Below, piece after piece: positions 46,762 to 55,289 of a stretch of DNA of 64,000 nt. Where the stretch lies: assembly GCF_000244955.1 (NCBI RefSeq), contig NZ_CM001439.1:713667-777666 (forward strand), written 5' to 3'. The translations under genes and the position numbers were made by a program. A model generated the notes under the pieces. It made no database searches, was not told the DNA's origin, and saw only the letters and a list, made by a program, of their open reading frames with translations. The stretch's first letter is position 1. Every line of letters starts with the position of its first letter. Source of the stretch: Saccharomonospora marina XMU15. GTDB taxonomy: Bacteria > Actinomycetota > Actinomycetes > Mycobacteriales > Pseudonocardiaceae.

Positions 46762-48624
46762 GTGTGTGGAATCGTGGGATACGTCGGCCACCGGCAGGCA
46801 CTCGGAGTAATCCTTGGCGGCCTGCGACGAATGGAGTACCGCGGCTACGACTCCGCGGGAATCGCGGTGCTGGCCGGGTCCGGTGATCTCACCGTCGAAC
46901 GCAAGGCTGGTCGCCTTGCCAATCTCGAAGCCGCTCTCGACGACGCAGGCCGCAGCGGATTCGCCGGTACCGCCGGCATGGGCCACACCCGCTGGGCCAC
47001 CCATGGCGCACCCATCGACCGCAACTCCCACCCTCATCGCGACGCCGAGGGGCGCGTCGCCGTCGTGCACAACGGGATCATCGAGAACTTCGCCTCGTTG
47101 CGTGCCGAACTGGAGGATCTCGGTGTCGAACTGCGCAGCGACACCGACACCGAGACCGCCGCCCACCTGGTCGCCAAGGCCTACACCGAGGGTGAGACGA
47201 AGGGGGACCTCCCGGCGAGCGTGCGCTCCGTCTGTCGCCGCCTCGAGGGCGCCTTCACCCTCGTTGTGACCCACGCCGAGCAGCCCGACCTTGTCGTCGC
47301 CGCGCGCCGGTCGTCACCTCTTGTGGTGGGTGTCGGCACGGGCGAGACCTTTGTCGCCTCCGACGTCGCGGCCTTCATCGAGCACACCCGCGAAGCCGTG
47401 GAACTCGGCCAGGACCAGGTCGTCACCATCACGCGACAGGGCTACGAGATCACCGACTTCGCAGGCGAACCGGCGCAAGGCAAGCCGTTCACGGTCGACT
47501 GGGACTTGTCGGCCGCGGAAAAGGGCGGTCACGAGTACTTCATGCTGAAGGAGATCGAGGAACAGCCGGACGCGCTGGCCAACACCTTGCGCGGGCACTT
47601 CCGCTCGGGCCGGGTCGTGCTCGACGAGCAGCGGCTTTCCGAGCAGGACCTGCGTGACGTCGACAAGGTCTTCGTCGTCGCATGTGGCTCGGCGTACCAC
47701 TCGGGTCTCGTCGCGAAGTACGCCATCGAGCATTGGTGCCGGTTGCCGGTCGAGGTGGAACTGGCCAGCGAGTTCCGTTACCGGGACCCGGTGCTCGACC
47801 GCGACACCCTTGTCGTCGCGGTGTCGCAGTCAGGTGAGACCGCTGACACGCTGGAGGCCGTGCGGCACGCTCGTGAGCAGAAAGCCCGGGTGCTGGCTGT
47901 CTGCAACACCAACGGCGCGCAGATCCCGCGTGAGTCGGACGCGGTGCTCTACACACACGCCGGCCCGGAGATCGGCGTCGCCTCCACCAAGGCTTTCCTT
48001 GCCCAGATCGCGGCCAACTATCTTGTCGGGCTCGCGTTGGCGCAGGCAAGAGGCACGAAGTATCCCGACGAGGTGGCCCGCGAGTTCGCCGAGTTGGAGG
48101 CGATGCCCTCGGCGGTCCATAAGGCACTGTCTACGATGGAGTACGTCAGGGAGTTGGCCCGGCGTATGGCCGACTCCAAGGCCGTACTCTTCCTCGGCAG
48201 GCACGTCGGGTTTCCCGTGGCACTCGAAGGGGCGCTCAAACTCAAGGAACTGGCCTACATGCACGCCGAGGGTTTCGCGGCGGGTGAACTCAAGCACGGC
48301 CCCATCGCGCTGATCGAACAGGGCCTGCCCGTCGTGGTCGTGATGCCGTCGCCGAAGGGCAGAGCGGTATTGCACGCCAAGCTGGTGTCCAACATCAGCG
48401 AGATCCAGGCGCGCGGTGCGCGGACGATCGTCGTCGCCGAGGAGGGAGACGAACGGGTGCGTCCTTTCGCCGACGAACTCATCGAGGTTCCCGCGGTGCC
48501 GACCTTGCTGCAGCCACTGGTTTCCACCGTGCCGCTGCAGGTGTTGGCCGCCGAGATCGCCAAGAGCCGGGGGTACGACGTCGACAAGCCGAGGAACCTG
48601 GCGAAGTCGGTGACGGTGGAATAG
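46762..48624 (+). CDS. glmS: Glutamine-fructose-6-phosphate aminotransferase
   Basis: A 620-residue enzyme that makes glucosamine-6-phosphate from fructose-6-phosphate and glutamine. The N-terminal glutaminase domain needs a free catalytic Cys directly after Met, and GTG 46762 gives MCGIVGYVGHRQALG. The ATG six bases upstream would place two residues before it and is rejected. Two SIS sugar-binding domains follow (VVACGSAYHSGLVAKYAIEH; AVLFLGRHVGFPVALEGALK), ending with DKPRNLAKSVTVE. No glmS ribozyme is evident in the short upstream gap. Confidence 0.96.
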   Translation: MCGIVGYVGHRQALGVILGGLRRMEYRGYDSAGIAVLAGSGDLTVERKAGRLANLEAALDDAGRSGFAGTAGMGHTRWATHGAPIDRNSHPHRDAEGRVAVVHNGIIENFASLRAELEDLGVELRSDTDTETAAHLVAKAYTEGETKGDLPASVRSVCRRLEGAFTLVVTHAEQPDLVVAARRSSPLVVGVGTGETFVASDVAAFIEHTREAVELGQDQVVTITRQGYEITDFAGEPAQGKPFTVDWDLSAAEKGGHEYFMLKEIEEQPDALANTLRGHFRSGRVVLDEQRLSEQDLRDVDKVFVVACGSAYHSGLVAKYAIEHWCRLPVEVELASEFRYRDPVLDRDTLVVAVSQSGETADTLEAVRHAREQKARVLAVCNTNGAQIPRESDAVLYTHAGPEIGVASTKAFLAQIAANYLVGLALAQARGTKYPDEVAREFAELEAMPSAVHKALSTMEYVRELARRMADSKAVLFLGRHVGFPVALEGALKLKELAYMHAEGFAAGELKHGPIALIEQGLPVVVVMPSPKGRAVLHAKLVSNISEIQARGARTIVVAEEGDERVRPFADELIEVPAVPTLLQPLVSTVPLQVLAAEIAKSRGYDVDKPRNLAKSVTVE

Positions 48625-48634
48625 GCAGGTCGCT

Positions 48635-50080
48635 GTGCAAGGTATCTGGACCACCGAACAGGTGCGGGCGGCCGAAACCCGCCTGCTGGCCCGCGTCCCG
48701 GAAGGTGCGTTGATGCGACGTGCCGCCTACGGCGTCGCTGTCCGCGCGGCGGAACTACTCACCCTGCACACCGGCGGCGTGCAGGGCAGGCGCGTGGTGT
48801 TGCTCGTCGGTGCGGGCAACAACGGCGGCGACGCGCTGTGGGCCGGTGCGTTCCTGCGCAGACGTGGCGTGGGGGTGGCGGCGGTGCTGCTGAACCCCAC
48901 CAAGGCTCATCCTGCCGGCCTTGCCGCACTGAGGCGGACGGGCGGACGGCTGCTCGAGCCGTCGGAGTGCGCGGAATGGACCGGCAACGCCGATCTGGTG
49001 ATCGACGGCATCGTCGGGATTTCGGGCAAGGGGCCGCTGCGGCCGGACGCGGCGGCCCTGCTCGACACGGTGAGCGCCCCGGTGCTCGCCGTGGACCTGC
49101 CCAGCGGCGTGGAGCCCGACACCGGAGCCGTCGACGGCCCCGTGGTGACCGCTACCAGCACAGTGACCTTCGGCGCGTACAAGCCGGTGCATGTTCTCAA
49201 CCCGCAGCGATGCGGCGATGTCGCGTTGGTGGATATCGGGCTCACCGGTGAGTTGGGGGAGCCCGCTCTGCTGCGGCTGGACCCGGCCGACACCGCCAGC
49301 ACGTGGCCCGTGCCAACGCCGTCGGACAACAAGTACACCCAGGGAGTCACGGGCGTCGCGGCGGGCTCGGCGGCCTATCCGGGCGCCGCGGTGCTCGCCG
49401 CCGCCGCCGCGGTTCGGGGAAAGGCGGGCATGGTGCGCTATGCCGGGCCGGCGGCGGACGTCGTCCGCTCGCATTGGCCCGAAGTGGTGGCGACCGGTTC
49501 GGTTTTCGATGCAGGCCGGGTGCAGGCTTGGGTGGTGGGCCCCGGTATAGGCACCGGTCGCGAAGGCACGGAGGTGCTGGCCTACACCCTCGGGCAGGCA
49601 GTGCCGGTGTGCGCGGACGCGGACGCGATCACGATCATCGCGCAGCAACCCGACGTGCTGGATGCGCGCGACCCGGATACACCGCTGGTGCTGACTCCGC
49701 ACGACGGCGAGTTCGAGCGGCTCACCGGGGCGGCGCCAGGGCACGATCGGGTGGCTGCTGTCCGTGAGGCCGCCCGGCGGTTCAACGCGGTGGTGTTGCT
49801 CAAAGGACACTGCACACTTGTCGCGGACCCGGATGGGCGGGTTCTGGTCAACAAGCCCAGGGGCGCGTGGCTGGCGACGGCCGGTTCCGGCGACGTGCTT
49901 TCCGGGCTCATCGGCGCGCTGCTGGCGTCGGGTTCGGACCCGTGGCTGGCCGCGGGTGTGGCAGCCGACGTGCACGCCAGGTCGGGTGAGCTGGCGGCGA
50001 GGGGTGTGCCGGTGTCGGCATCGGGCGTGTTGGCCGCTATCCCGCAGGCGCTTCGGGAGGTTCGAGCGCTCGTTGGCTGA
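48635..50080 (+). CDS. nnr: Bifunctional NAD(P)H-hydrate epimerase and dehydratase
   Basis: A 481-residue two-domain repair enzyme. The N-terminal YjeF epimerase domain has VGAGNNGGDALWAGAFL near residue 56; the C-terminal ADP-dependent dehydratase domain has VVGPGIGTGREG and WLATAGSGDVLSGLIGALLA. It restores hydrated NADH and NADPH. GTG start 10 bases after glmS, so probably co-transcribed. Its last 44 bases overlap the convergent SGNH hydrolase gene. Confidence 0.94.
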   Translation: MQGIWTTEQVRAAETRLLARVPEGALMRRAAYGVAVRAAELLTLHTGGVQGRRVVLLVGAGNNGGDALWAGAFLRRRGVGVAAVLLNPTKAHPAGLAALRRTGGRLLEPSECAEWTGNADLVIDGIVGISGKGPLRPDAAALLDTVSAPVLAVDLPSGVEPDTGAVDGPVVTATSTVTFGAYKPVHVLNPQRCGDVALVDIGLTGELGEPALLRLDPADTASTWPVPTPSDNKYTQGVTGVAAGSAAYPGAAVLAAAAAVRGKAGMVRYAGPAADVVRSHWPEVVATGSVFDAGRVQAWVVGPGIGTGREGTEVLAYTLGQAVPVCADADAITIIAQQPDVLDARDPDTPLVLTPHDGEFERLTGAAPGHDRVAAVREAARRFNAVVLLKGHCTLVADPDGRVLVNKPRGAWLATAGSGDVLSGLIGALLASGSDPWLAAGVAADVHARSGELAARGVPVSASGVLAAIPQALREVRALVG

Positions 50081-50834
50081 CCGGTGCCAGGCACGGCCGT
50101 TTGCAGTCGCGTCCGTCACCGGAGGAACGCCCGGCGATCCGGCGGCGAAGCCAGGGCGCGGCGAACGTCGCGAGCCAGCGCACTTCCGCGCACGCGGCAC
50201 GCCACGGGCCCGGTACGGCAAGCGGGGGTAGCGCGTCGGACCAGGAGTGGTCGCTGCCTGGGAGGTCGAGCGCGTGCGCGAAGGCGTCCGCGATGCGGGC
50301 GTGGCCGAGTGGGCTCGCGTGCAACCGGTCGGGGCTCCACAGCCGGGGGTCGGTGGTGACCGGGTGCAAGAAGGTGTCGACGACCGTGACCGAATGCCGT
50401 GCCGCGGCAGCGCGGATACGGGCGTTGAGGTCGAGCACCCTGGGCCTCAGCGGGCGGGCCAGCGGGGCGATCCTGCCGATGTCGGGGAACGTCACGGTGG
50501 CGACGTGGGCGCCGCTGGAGGTGAGTGCGGCGAACATGTCCTCCAGGCAGGCGGCCACCCGGCCTGCATCGAAGTCGCGACGGATCAGGTCGTTCATGCC
50601 CGCTACGACGGTCGCCAGATCGGGTCGAAGCCGCAGGGCGGGCGTGAGCTGCTCCGCCCGTACCTGCGCGGCCAACCTGCCTCGGACGGCGAGGTTGGCG
50701 TAGTGCAGCCGGTGATCGAGGGCAGCCAGTCGTTCCGCGAGCCGGTCGGCCCAGCCGCGGTAGCCGGTGGCCTCGTCACCGTCGCCGATCCCCTCGGTCT
50801 GGCTGTCACCGAGGGCTACATAGCGCAGGTACAT
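50037..50834 (-). CDS. SGNH/GDSL-type hydrolase
   Basis: A 265-residue esterase-fold protein: block I LGDSQTEGIGDGD with the nucleophilic Ser, block II around NLAVRGRLAAQVRAEQL (Gly), block III AGMNDLIRRDFDAG (Asn), and block V WSPDRLHASPLGHARIADAF (Asp/His). No signal peptide, so probably cytosolic. The last 50 residues are a basic extension (WLRRRIAGRSSGDGRDCKRP) outside the catalytic fold. Convergent with nnr and overlapping it. Confidence 0.86.
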   Translation of the reverse strand: MYLRYVALGDSQTEGIGDGDEATGYRGWADRLAERLAALDHRLHYANLAVRGRLAAQVRAEQLTPALRLRPDLATVVAGMNDLIRRDFDAGRVAACLEDMFAALTSSGAHVATVTFPDIGRIAPLARPLRPRVLDLNARIRAAAARHSVTVVDTFLHPVTTDPRLWSPDRLHASPLGHARIADAFAHALDLPGSDHSWSDALPPLAVPGPWRAACAEVRWLATFAAPWLRRRIAGRSSGDGRDCKRPCLAPVSQRALEPPEAPAG

Positions 50835-50879
50835 GGTTCCTCGCTTCCGCTGGTCAGCGAGGCGACTCTAGCCGCCGCA

Positions 50880-50904
50880 ACGACGGTTAGCCCGCGAAAC
50901 GCGG
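50880..50904. repeat. Intergenic palindromic repeat, single copy (SGNH-xylB)
   Basis: ACGGTTAGCCCGCGAAACGC core, a mixed variant combining the TTAG and CGAAAC forms, in the divergent gap between the SGNH hydrolase gene and xylB. The rest of the 268-base gap contains GCGTTAACAACGG and a TTGACG that may belong to the xylB promoter. Confidence 0.85.
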
Positions 50905-51102
50905 TTTCCGTGGCGTGGGGTGGAGGCGGCGTTTACCCGGTTGACGCGTTAACAACGGTGCTGCTTCCTGATATGAAGGGCGCGGCAGGCCATCGAGGTG
51001 GCAGGGAGTCACAGCCGGTGAACGACGATGCGGAAGCCGTGTCCGGCGGCGGTTGCGGCACCGACTCACTTCGCGGCTCGGCGAGTAAGGAAGCTGGGTG
51101 AG

Positions 51103-52515
51103 ATGCACGGCAACGACGAAGTGCTGGTCGCTGGGGTCGACTCCTCCACCCAATCGACCAAGGTGATGGTGTGCGACGCGCGCACCGGCGAGGTGGTGCG
51201 CACCGGTCGGGCCGAGCACCCCGACGCCACGGAGGTGGATCCTCGCCAGTGGTGGGACGCGTTCGAAGCCGCCAGCGGCGGGTTGCTGGACGGTGTGTCC
51301 GCCATCGGCGTGGCCGGGCAGCAACACGGCATGGTGACCGTCGACGAGCGCGGCGACGTCGTGCGACCCGCGTTGCTGTGGAACGACACCCGTTCCGCCA
51401 AGGCCGCCGCCGACCTCACCGAGGAACTCGGCGGCGGGCAGGCGTGGGCCGAGGCCGTCGGCTCCGTTCCGGTGGCCAGCTTCACCGTCACGAAGTTGCG
51501 TTGGCTCGCCGAGCACGAACCCGAGCTTGCCGATCGCGTGGCGCGGGTCATGCTCCCGCACGATTGGCTGACCTGGCGCCTCGTCGGCGGCGAACCAGTT
51601 ACCGACCGTGGCGACGCCTCCGGCACCGGCTACTTTTCGCCCGCGAAACGTGCTTACCGCACTGACATCTTGCGCCGCGCCTTCGGTAGTCGTGACCCTC
51701 AGCTACCGAAGGTTCTGCAGCCCGCGGAGCCTGCCGGATACACCGGCAACGGCAAGTTGGTGTCGGCGGGCACCGGTGACAACATGGCGGCCGCGTTCGC
51801 GCTGGAGGCCGCAGACGGCGACGTCGTGGTGTCACTGGGTACGAGCGGCACGGTGTTCGGTGTCAGCGAGACACCCGCCGCCGACCCCACCGGCATCGTC
51901 GCCGGGTTCGCCGACGCCACCGGCCGTTTCCTGCCGCTGGCCTGCACGCTCAACGCCGCACGGGTGCTCACCGCGACCTCCACCATGCTTGGGGTGGACC
52001 TCGCCGAGTTCGACAGGCTCGCGTTGAGCGCGCCACCGGGCGCCGACGGACTGACGCTGCTGCCCTACCTCGACGGCGAGCGCACCCCCAACCTGCCCGA
52101 TGCCGCCGGTTCGCTGTACGGGCTGCGCAGGGCGAACATGACGCCGCGGAACCTGGCGCGTGCCGCTGTCGAAGGCATGTTGTGCGGGCTCGCTGCCGGG
52201 CTGGATGCCGTGCGTGCCCACGGCATCACGGTGCGCAGGGTGCTGCTCATCGGGGGCGCCGCGCAGTCGGAGAGCGTTCGTGCCGTCGCGCCGATCGTCT
52301 TCGGCGTTCCGGTCGCGGTCCCGCCACCCGCCGAGCATGTGGCGATCGGTGCGGCCCGGCAGGCCGCGTGGGCGCTGGCGGGTACCGACGAGCCACCGCG
52401 GTGGCGGGCCGACGCGGTGTTGCGGTTGACCGAACCCACAGCCGAGGACCTCGACGAGGGGGAGCGCATCAGGCGGCGGCACGCCGCTGCGAGAGCACGC
52501 GCGCACGATGTCTGA
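51103..52515 (+). CDS. xylB: FGGY-family carbohydrate kinase, probable xylulokinase
   Basis: A 470-residue kinase read from ATG 51103 ([20 protein letters not shown]). [11 protein letters not shown] is the N-terminal phosphate loop, [19 protein letters not shown] and [18 protein letters not shown] match xylulokinase substrate and catalytic regions, and [15 protein letters not shown] is the C-domain phosphate motif. Expected reaction: D-xylulose to xylulose-5-phosphate. No xylA or transporter is nearby, so the sugar is inferred from family motifs only. Confidence 0.85.
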   Translation: MHGNDEVLVAGVDSSTQSTKVMVCDARTGEVVRTGRAEHPDATEVDPRQWWDAFEAASGGLLDGVSAIGVAGQQHGMVTVDERGDVVRPALLWNDTRSAKAAADLTEELGGGQAWAEAVGSVPVASFTVTKLRWLAEHEPELADRVARVMLPHDWLTWRLVGGEPVTDRGDASGTGYFSPAKRAYRTDILRRAFGSRDPQLPKVLQPAEPAGYTGNGKLVSAGTGDNMAAAFALEAADGDVVVSLGTSGTVFGVSETPAADPTGIVAGFADATGRFLPLACTLNAARVLTATSTMLGVDLAEFDRLALSAPPGADGLTLLPYLDGERTPNLPDAAGSLYGLRRANMTPRNLARAAVEGMLCGLAAGLDAVRAHGITVRRVLLIGGAAQSESVRAVAPIVFGVPVAVPPPAEHVAIGAARQAAWALAGTDEPPRWRADAVLRLTEPTAEDLDEGERIRRRHAAARARAHDV

Positions 52516-52523
52516 GCGCGCTA

Positions 52524-52537
52524 TGGGAAAATTCCCA
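52524..52537. promoter_or_regulatory. Short inverted repeat directly before alr
   Basis: TGGGAA-AA-TTCCCA, two perfect 6-base arms, ends 4 bases before the alr ATG, inside the 26-base xylB-alr gap. It occupies the place of the alr ribosome-binding site, so it could be an operator or a translational control element. Confidence 0.4.
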
Positions 52538-52541
52538 CATC

Positions 52542-53675
52542 ATGAGCGCAGCGCACCCACCCCGTGCCGAGGTGCTGATCGACTTGTCGGCGGTCAGGCA
52601 CAACGTCGGCCTGCTCGCCGCGCGCGCGGCCGAGTCCGGTGCCGAGACGATGGCGGTGGTGAAGGCGGACGGGTACGGCCACGGCGCCGCACCGGTAGCC
52701 CGTGCGGCGGTTGAGGCCGGTGCGAGTTGGCTCGGCACGGCATCCCTGGCCGAAGCGCTCGACCTGCGCGACGCGGGCATCACGGTGCGGCTGTTGAGCT
52801 GGCTCGACACCACCGGCGTCGACTTCACCCCCGGCATCGCGAGCGACATCGAGCTGTCGGTGAGTTCCGTTCAGGAACTCGCGCGGGTGGCCGATGCGGC
52901 CGGAAGGGCCGGCCGTACCGCCCGTGTTCACCTGAAGATCGACACCGGCCTTTCCCGCAACGGGTGCCCAGCGTACGCGTGGCCGGACCTGGTGAAGGCC
53001 GCGGCGGCCGAACCGGACGTGGACGTCGTCGCGATCTGGTCACACCTGGCCTGTGCAGACGAGCCGGGGCACCCATCCATCGACATGCAGGCGAATCGTT
53101 TCGCGACCGCCTATGCCGTTGCCCGCGAGGCAGGGCTGCGGCCGCTGCGACACCTTGCCAACTCGGCGGCCACACTCACCAGGCCCGACCTGCACTTCGA
53201 CATCGTGCGGCCCGGTATCGCCGTGTACGGACTCAACCCGGTCGCGCAGCCCGAGCAACTACGGCCCGCGATGACCTTCCGTTCGAGCGTCGTCCTCACG
53301 AAGCGGATCGAAGCGGGGGAGTCGGTCTCCTACGGACACACTTGGACCGCCCGCAGGGACACCACACTGGCTCTCGTTCCGGTCGGCTACGCCGACGGCG
53401 TGCCACGAACCCTCTCCGGCCGGATGAGTGTCTGGCTCTGGGGAAGCCGCAGGCCTGTGGTCGGCAGGGTCTGCATGGACCAGTTGGTGGTCGACTGCGG
53501 CGACGACGAACCACCACTGGGTGCAGAGGTTGTGCTGTTCGGAACCGGCGAGGTGGGCGAGCCCACGGCCACCGAGTGGGCAGAAACCATCGGCACGATC
53601 GACTACGAGATCGTCACCGGGATGTACCGGCCGAGGGTGAGACGCCGCTTCATTGGGGAGGCCGGGCGGCGATGA
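52542..53675 (+). CDS. alr: Alanine racemase
   Basis: A 377-residue PLP enzyme that makes D-alanine for peptidoglycan. PLP-binding Lys41 is in VVKADGYGHG; the Tyr base is in VSYGHTWTARRD. It begins MSAAHPPRAEVLIDLSAVRH. No good ribosome-binding site: the short inverted repeat 52524-52537 sits where it should be. Its stop overlaps the next ATG (ATGA), forming an operon with the hydrolase and tsaE. Confidence 0.95.
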   Translation: MSAAHPPRAEVLIDLSAVRHNVGLLAARAAESGAETMAVVKADGYGHGAAPVARAAVEAGASWLGTASLAEALDLRDAGITVRLLSWLDTTGVDFTPGIASDIELSVSSVQELARVADAAGRAGRTARVHLKIDTGLSRNGCPAYAWPDLVKAAAAEPDVDVVAIWSHLACADEPGHPSIDMQANRFATAYAVAREAGLRPLRHLANSAATLTRPDLHFDIVRPGIAVYGLNPVAQPEQLRPAMTFRSSVVLTKRIEAGESVSYGHTWTARRDTTLALVPVGYADGVPRTLSGRMSVWLWGSRRPVVGRVCMDQLVVDCGDDEPPLGAEVVLFGTGEVGEPTATEWAETIGTIDYEIVTGMYRPRVRRRFIGEAGRR

Positions 53676-54673
53676 GCGCGGAGGGAGTACGTGCCCACGA
53701 GTTGACGTTGGACGAACCGGCAGGCCGGGTCTCCACCGTCGCGGCCGACGACGGCGCGCCGTTGGTGGTGGAAGAGATCGATCCACCAAGCGGCAAGCGT
53801 GCGGTGGTGACCGTGGTCGGTGTGCACGGCTTCGCTCTGTCGAGGCGGAGTTGGCGGTTCCAGCGGCGCGGCTTCGCTTCATTGCGGTCGCCGAGGGTGC
53901 GCCAGATCTATTACGACCACAGAGGACACGGGGAGTCGGCGCCCTCGCAGGCGGACACGAGCACGATCGAACAACTCGCGGACGACCTGCACGCGGTCAT
54001 CCGTGCCGTGGCTCCAGACGGAGCGCTCGTACTGGCAGGCCACTCCATGGGCGGCATGGTGATCATGGAACTGGCGCAGAAGCAGCCCGAACTGTTCCGC
54101 GAACGCGTCCGCGGCGTCGCGCTCATCGCGACTGCCGCGGGCGAGGTTGGCAGCCACGGGCTGGGCAGGTCGCTGCTGTCCAAGTACAACCCCGTCACCC
54201 GTGGGGTTGGTGAACTGGCGGGCTGGCAGCCCGGGCTTGTGGAGTTCCTACGTGCGGCGGGCGGTCAGCTCACCAGACACGCGGTGCGCAGGCTTGCGTT
54301 CGGCAAGGGTGAGGTCAGTCCGGAACTGGTCGACTTCATGCAGGAGATGCTGCGAGTGTCTTCGGTGCGGCAGTTGGTCGGCTTCGCCGAGACACTCGGC
54401 AGTCACAACCGTTATGCCGCGCTCGCGGGGCTGAAGCACGCGCAGGTGCTCGTCGTGGGCGCCGAAGCCGACCGGATCACGCCGTTCGCACACGCCGAGC
54501 GCATGGCCGCCGAGCTACCACAGGCGCGGCTCGTGCGGGTCGAGGATGCGGGACATATGGTGCATCTGGAGCGACCGGAACTGGTCAACGATCATCTCCG
54601 GCAGCTGGTTCGGTCGTGCTCGGATGCGCGGAGCAAGAGATCGACGCGGAGGATCTTCTGGTGGCGCAGGTGA
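53672..54673 (+). CDS. Alpha/beta hydrolase
   Basis: A 333-residue hydrolase. The nucleophile Ser is in LAGHSMGGMVIM, the acid likely Asp in VGAEADRITPF, and the base His in DAGHMVHLERPE. VTVVGVHGFALSRRSWRFQR supplies the oxyanion-side HG. The first 45 residues or so precede the fold. Homologues commonly lie between alr and tsaE in actinobacteria; substrate unknown. Its end overlaps tsaE by 13 bases. Confidence 0.88.
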   Translation: MSAEGVRAHELTLDEPAGRVSTVAADDGAPLVVEEIDPPSGKRAVVTVVGVHGFALSRRSWRFQRRGFASLRSPRVRQIYYDHRGHGESAPSQADTSTIEQLADDLHAVIRAVAPDGALVLAGHSMGGMVIMELAQKQPELFRERVRGVALIATAAGEVGSHGLGRSLLSKYNPVTRGVGELAGWQPGLVEFLRAAGGQLTRHAVRRLAFGKGEVSPELVDFMQEMLRVSSVRQLVGFAETLGSHNRYAALAGLKHAQVLVVGAEADRITPFAHAERMAAELPQARLVRVEDAGHMVHLERPELVNDHLRQLVRSCSDARSKRSTRRIFWWRR

Positions 54674-55134
54674 GTTTCGAGCTACCGTCGCCCGAGGACA
54701 CGGTCCGGTTCGGACGTTCATTGGGACGACTGCTTCGAGCGGGAGACCTGGTGTTACTCGCGGGACCGCTCGGGGCGGGCAAGACGACGATGACCAGGGG
54801 CGTCGCGGAAGGGATGGGGGTCTGCGGCCGCGTCAGCTCGCCGACCTTCGTGCTCGCTCGGGTGCACCCGGCTGGTGATTCGGGCGTACCACTGGTGCAT
54901 GTGGACGCCTATCGGCTCGGTGGTGACCTTTCCCAACTCGACGACCTCGACCTGGACACCGATCTCGAGCGAGCCGCGATCGTGGTGGAGTGGGGAGAAG
55001 GGCTGGCCGAACGCCTCTCGGAGGACTACCTCGTGGTGCGTCTCGGCCGCCGACCTGACGACGTACGGGTCGTCAGCCTCGAACCCCATGGCAACTGGAC
55101 CGAGCGGGCACCGCAAGCGCGTTTAGCGGGCTGA
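54661..55134 (+). CDS. tsaE: tRNA t6A synthesis ATPase TsaE
   Basis: A 157-residue ATPase with Walker A GPLGAGKTT and HVDAYRLGGDLSQLDDLDL. It works with TsaB and TsaD to place threonylcarbamoyl on A37 of ANN-decoding tRNAs. GTG 54661 is preferred because GGAGGA at 54648-54653 is 7 bases upstream; an upstream ATG at 54616 is possible. The last codons (CGT TTA GCG GGC TGA) are intergenic-repeat sequence, so the C-terminal RLAG and the stop come from the repeat. Confidence 0.93.
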   Translation: MAQVSFELPSPEDTVRFGRSLGRLLRAGDLVLLAGPLGAGKTTMTRGVAEGMGVCGRVSSPTFVLARVHPAGDSGVPLVHVDAYRLGGDLSQLDDLDLDTDLERAAIVVEWGEGLAERLSEDYLVVRLGRRPDDVRVVSLEPHGNWTERAPQARLAG

Positions 55135-55226
55135 TCGTGGTGGGGCTGCCGTCGGTGAGGCGCGTTTAGCGGGCTGATTGTCGTGCGACCGCCGGCGGCG
55201 ATGCGCGTTCAGCGGGCTAATTGTCG
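55115..55226. repeat. Intergenic palindromic repeat, three direct copies (tsaE-matB)
   Basis: Copies at 55115-55140 (GCGCGTTTAGCGGGCTGATC), 55159-55183 (GCGCGTTTAGCGGGCTGATT) and 55202-55226 (GCGCGTTCAGCGGGCTAATT), same orientation, period about 43-44 bases. The first overlaps the tsaE 3' end. All three have a diverged right half (CTGAT or CTAAT in place of CAAAC). Confidence 0.9.
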
Positions 55227-55289
55227 TCTGCGACTGCCGGTTCGGCCGGCTCCATGACCCTGCCACGGTGAGCACCGCGTGTGCGCTGT

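Noticed and set aside
51632..51655. TTTTCGCCCGCGAAACGTG inside xylB resembling the intergenic repeat
   Set aside because: It encodes the conserved FSPAKR segment of the kinase, so the likeness is most likely chance; it is not counted among the 23 copies.
52727..53671. Long upstream extension of the hydrolase frame through alr
   Set aside because: This part is the wrong frame of alr; the hydrolase begins at ATG 53672, overlapping the alr stop.
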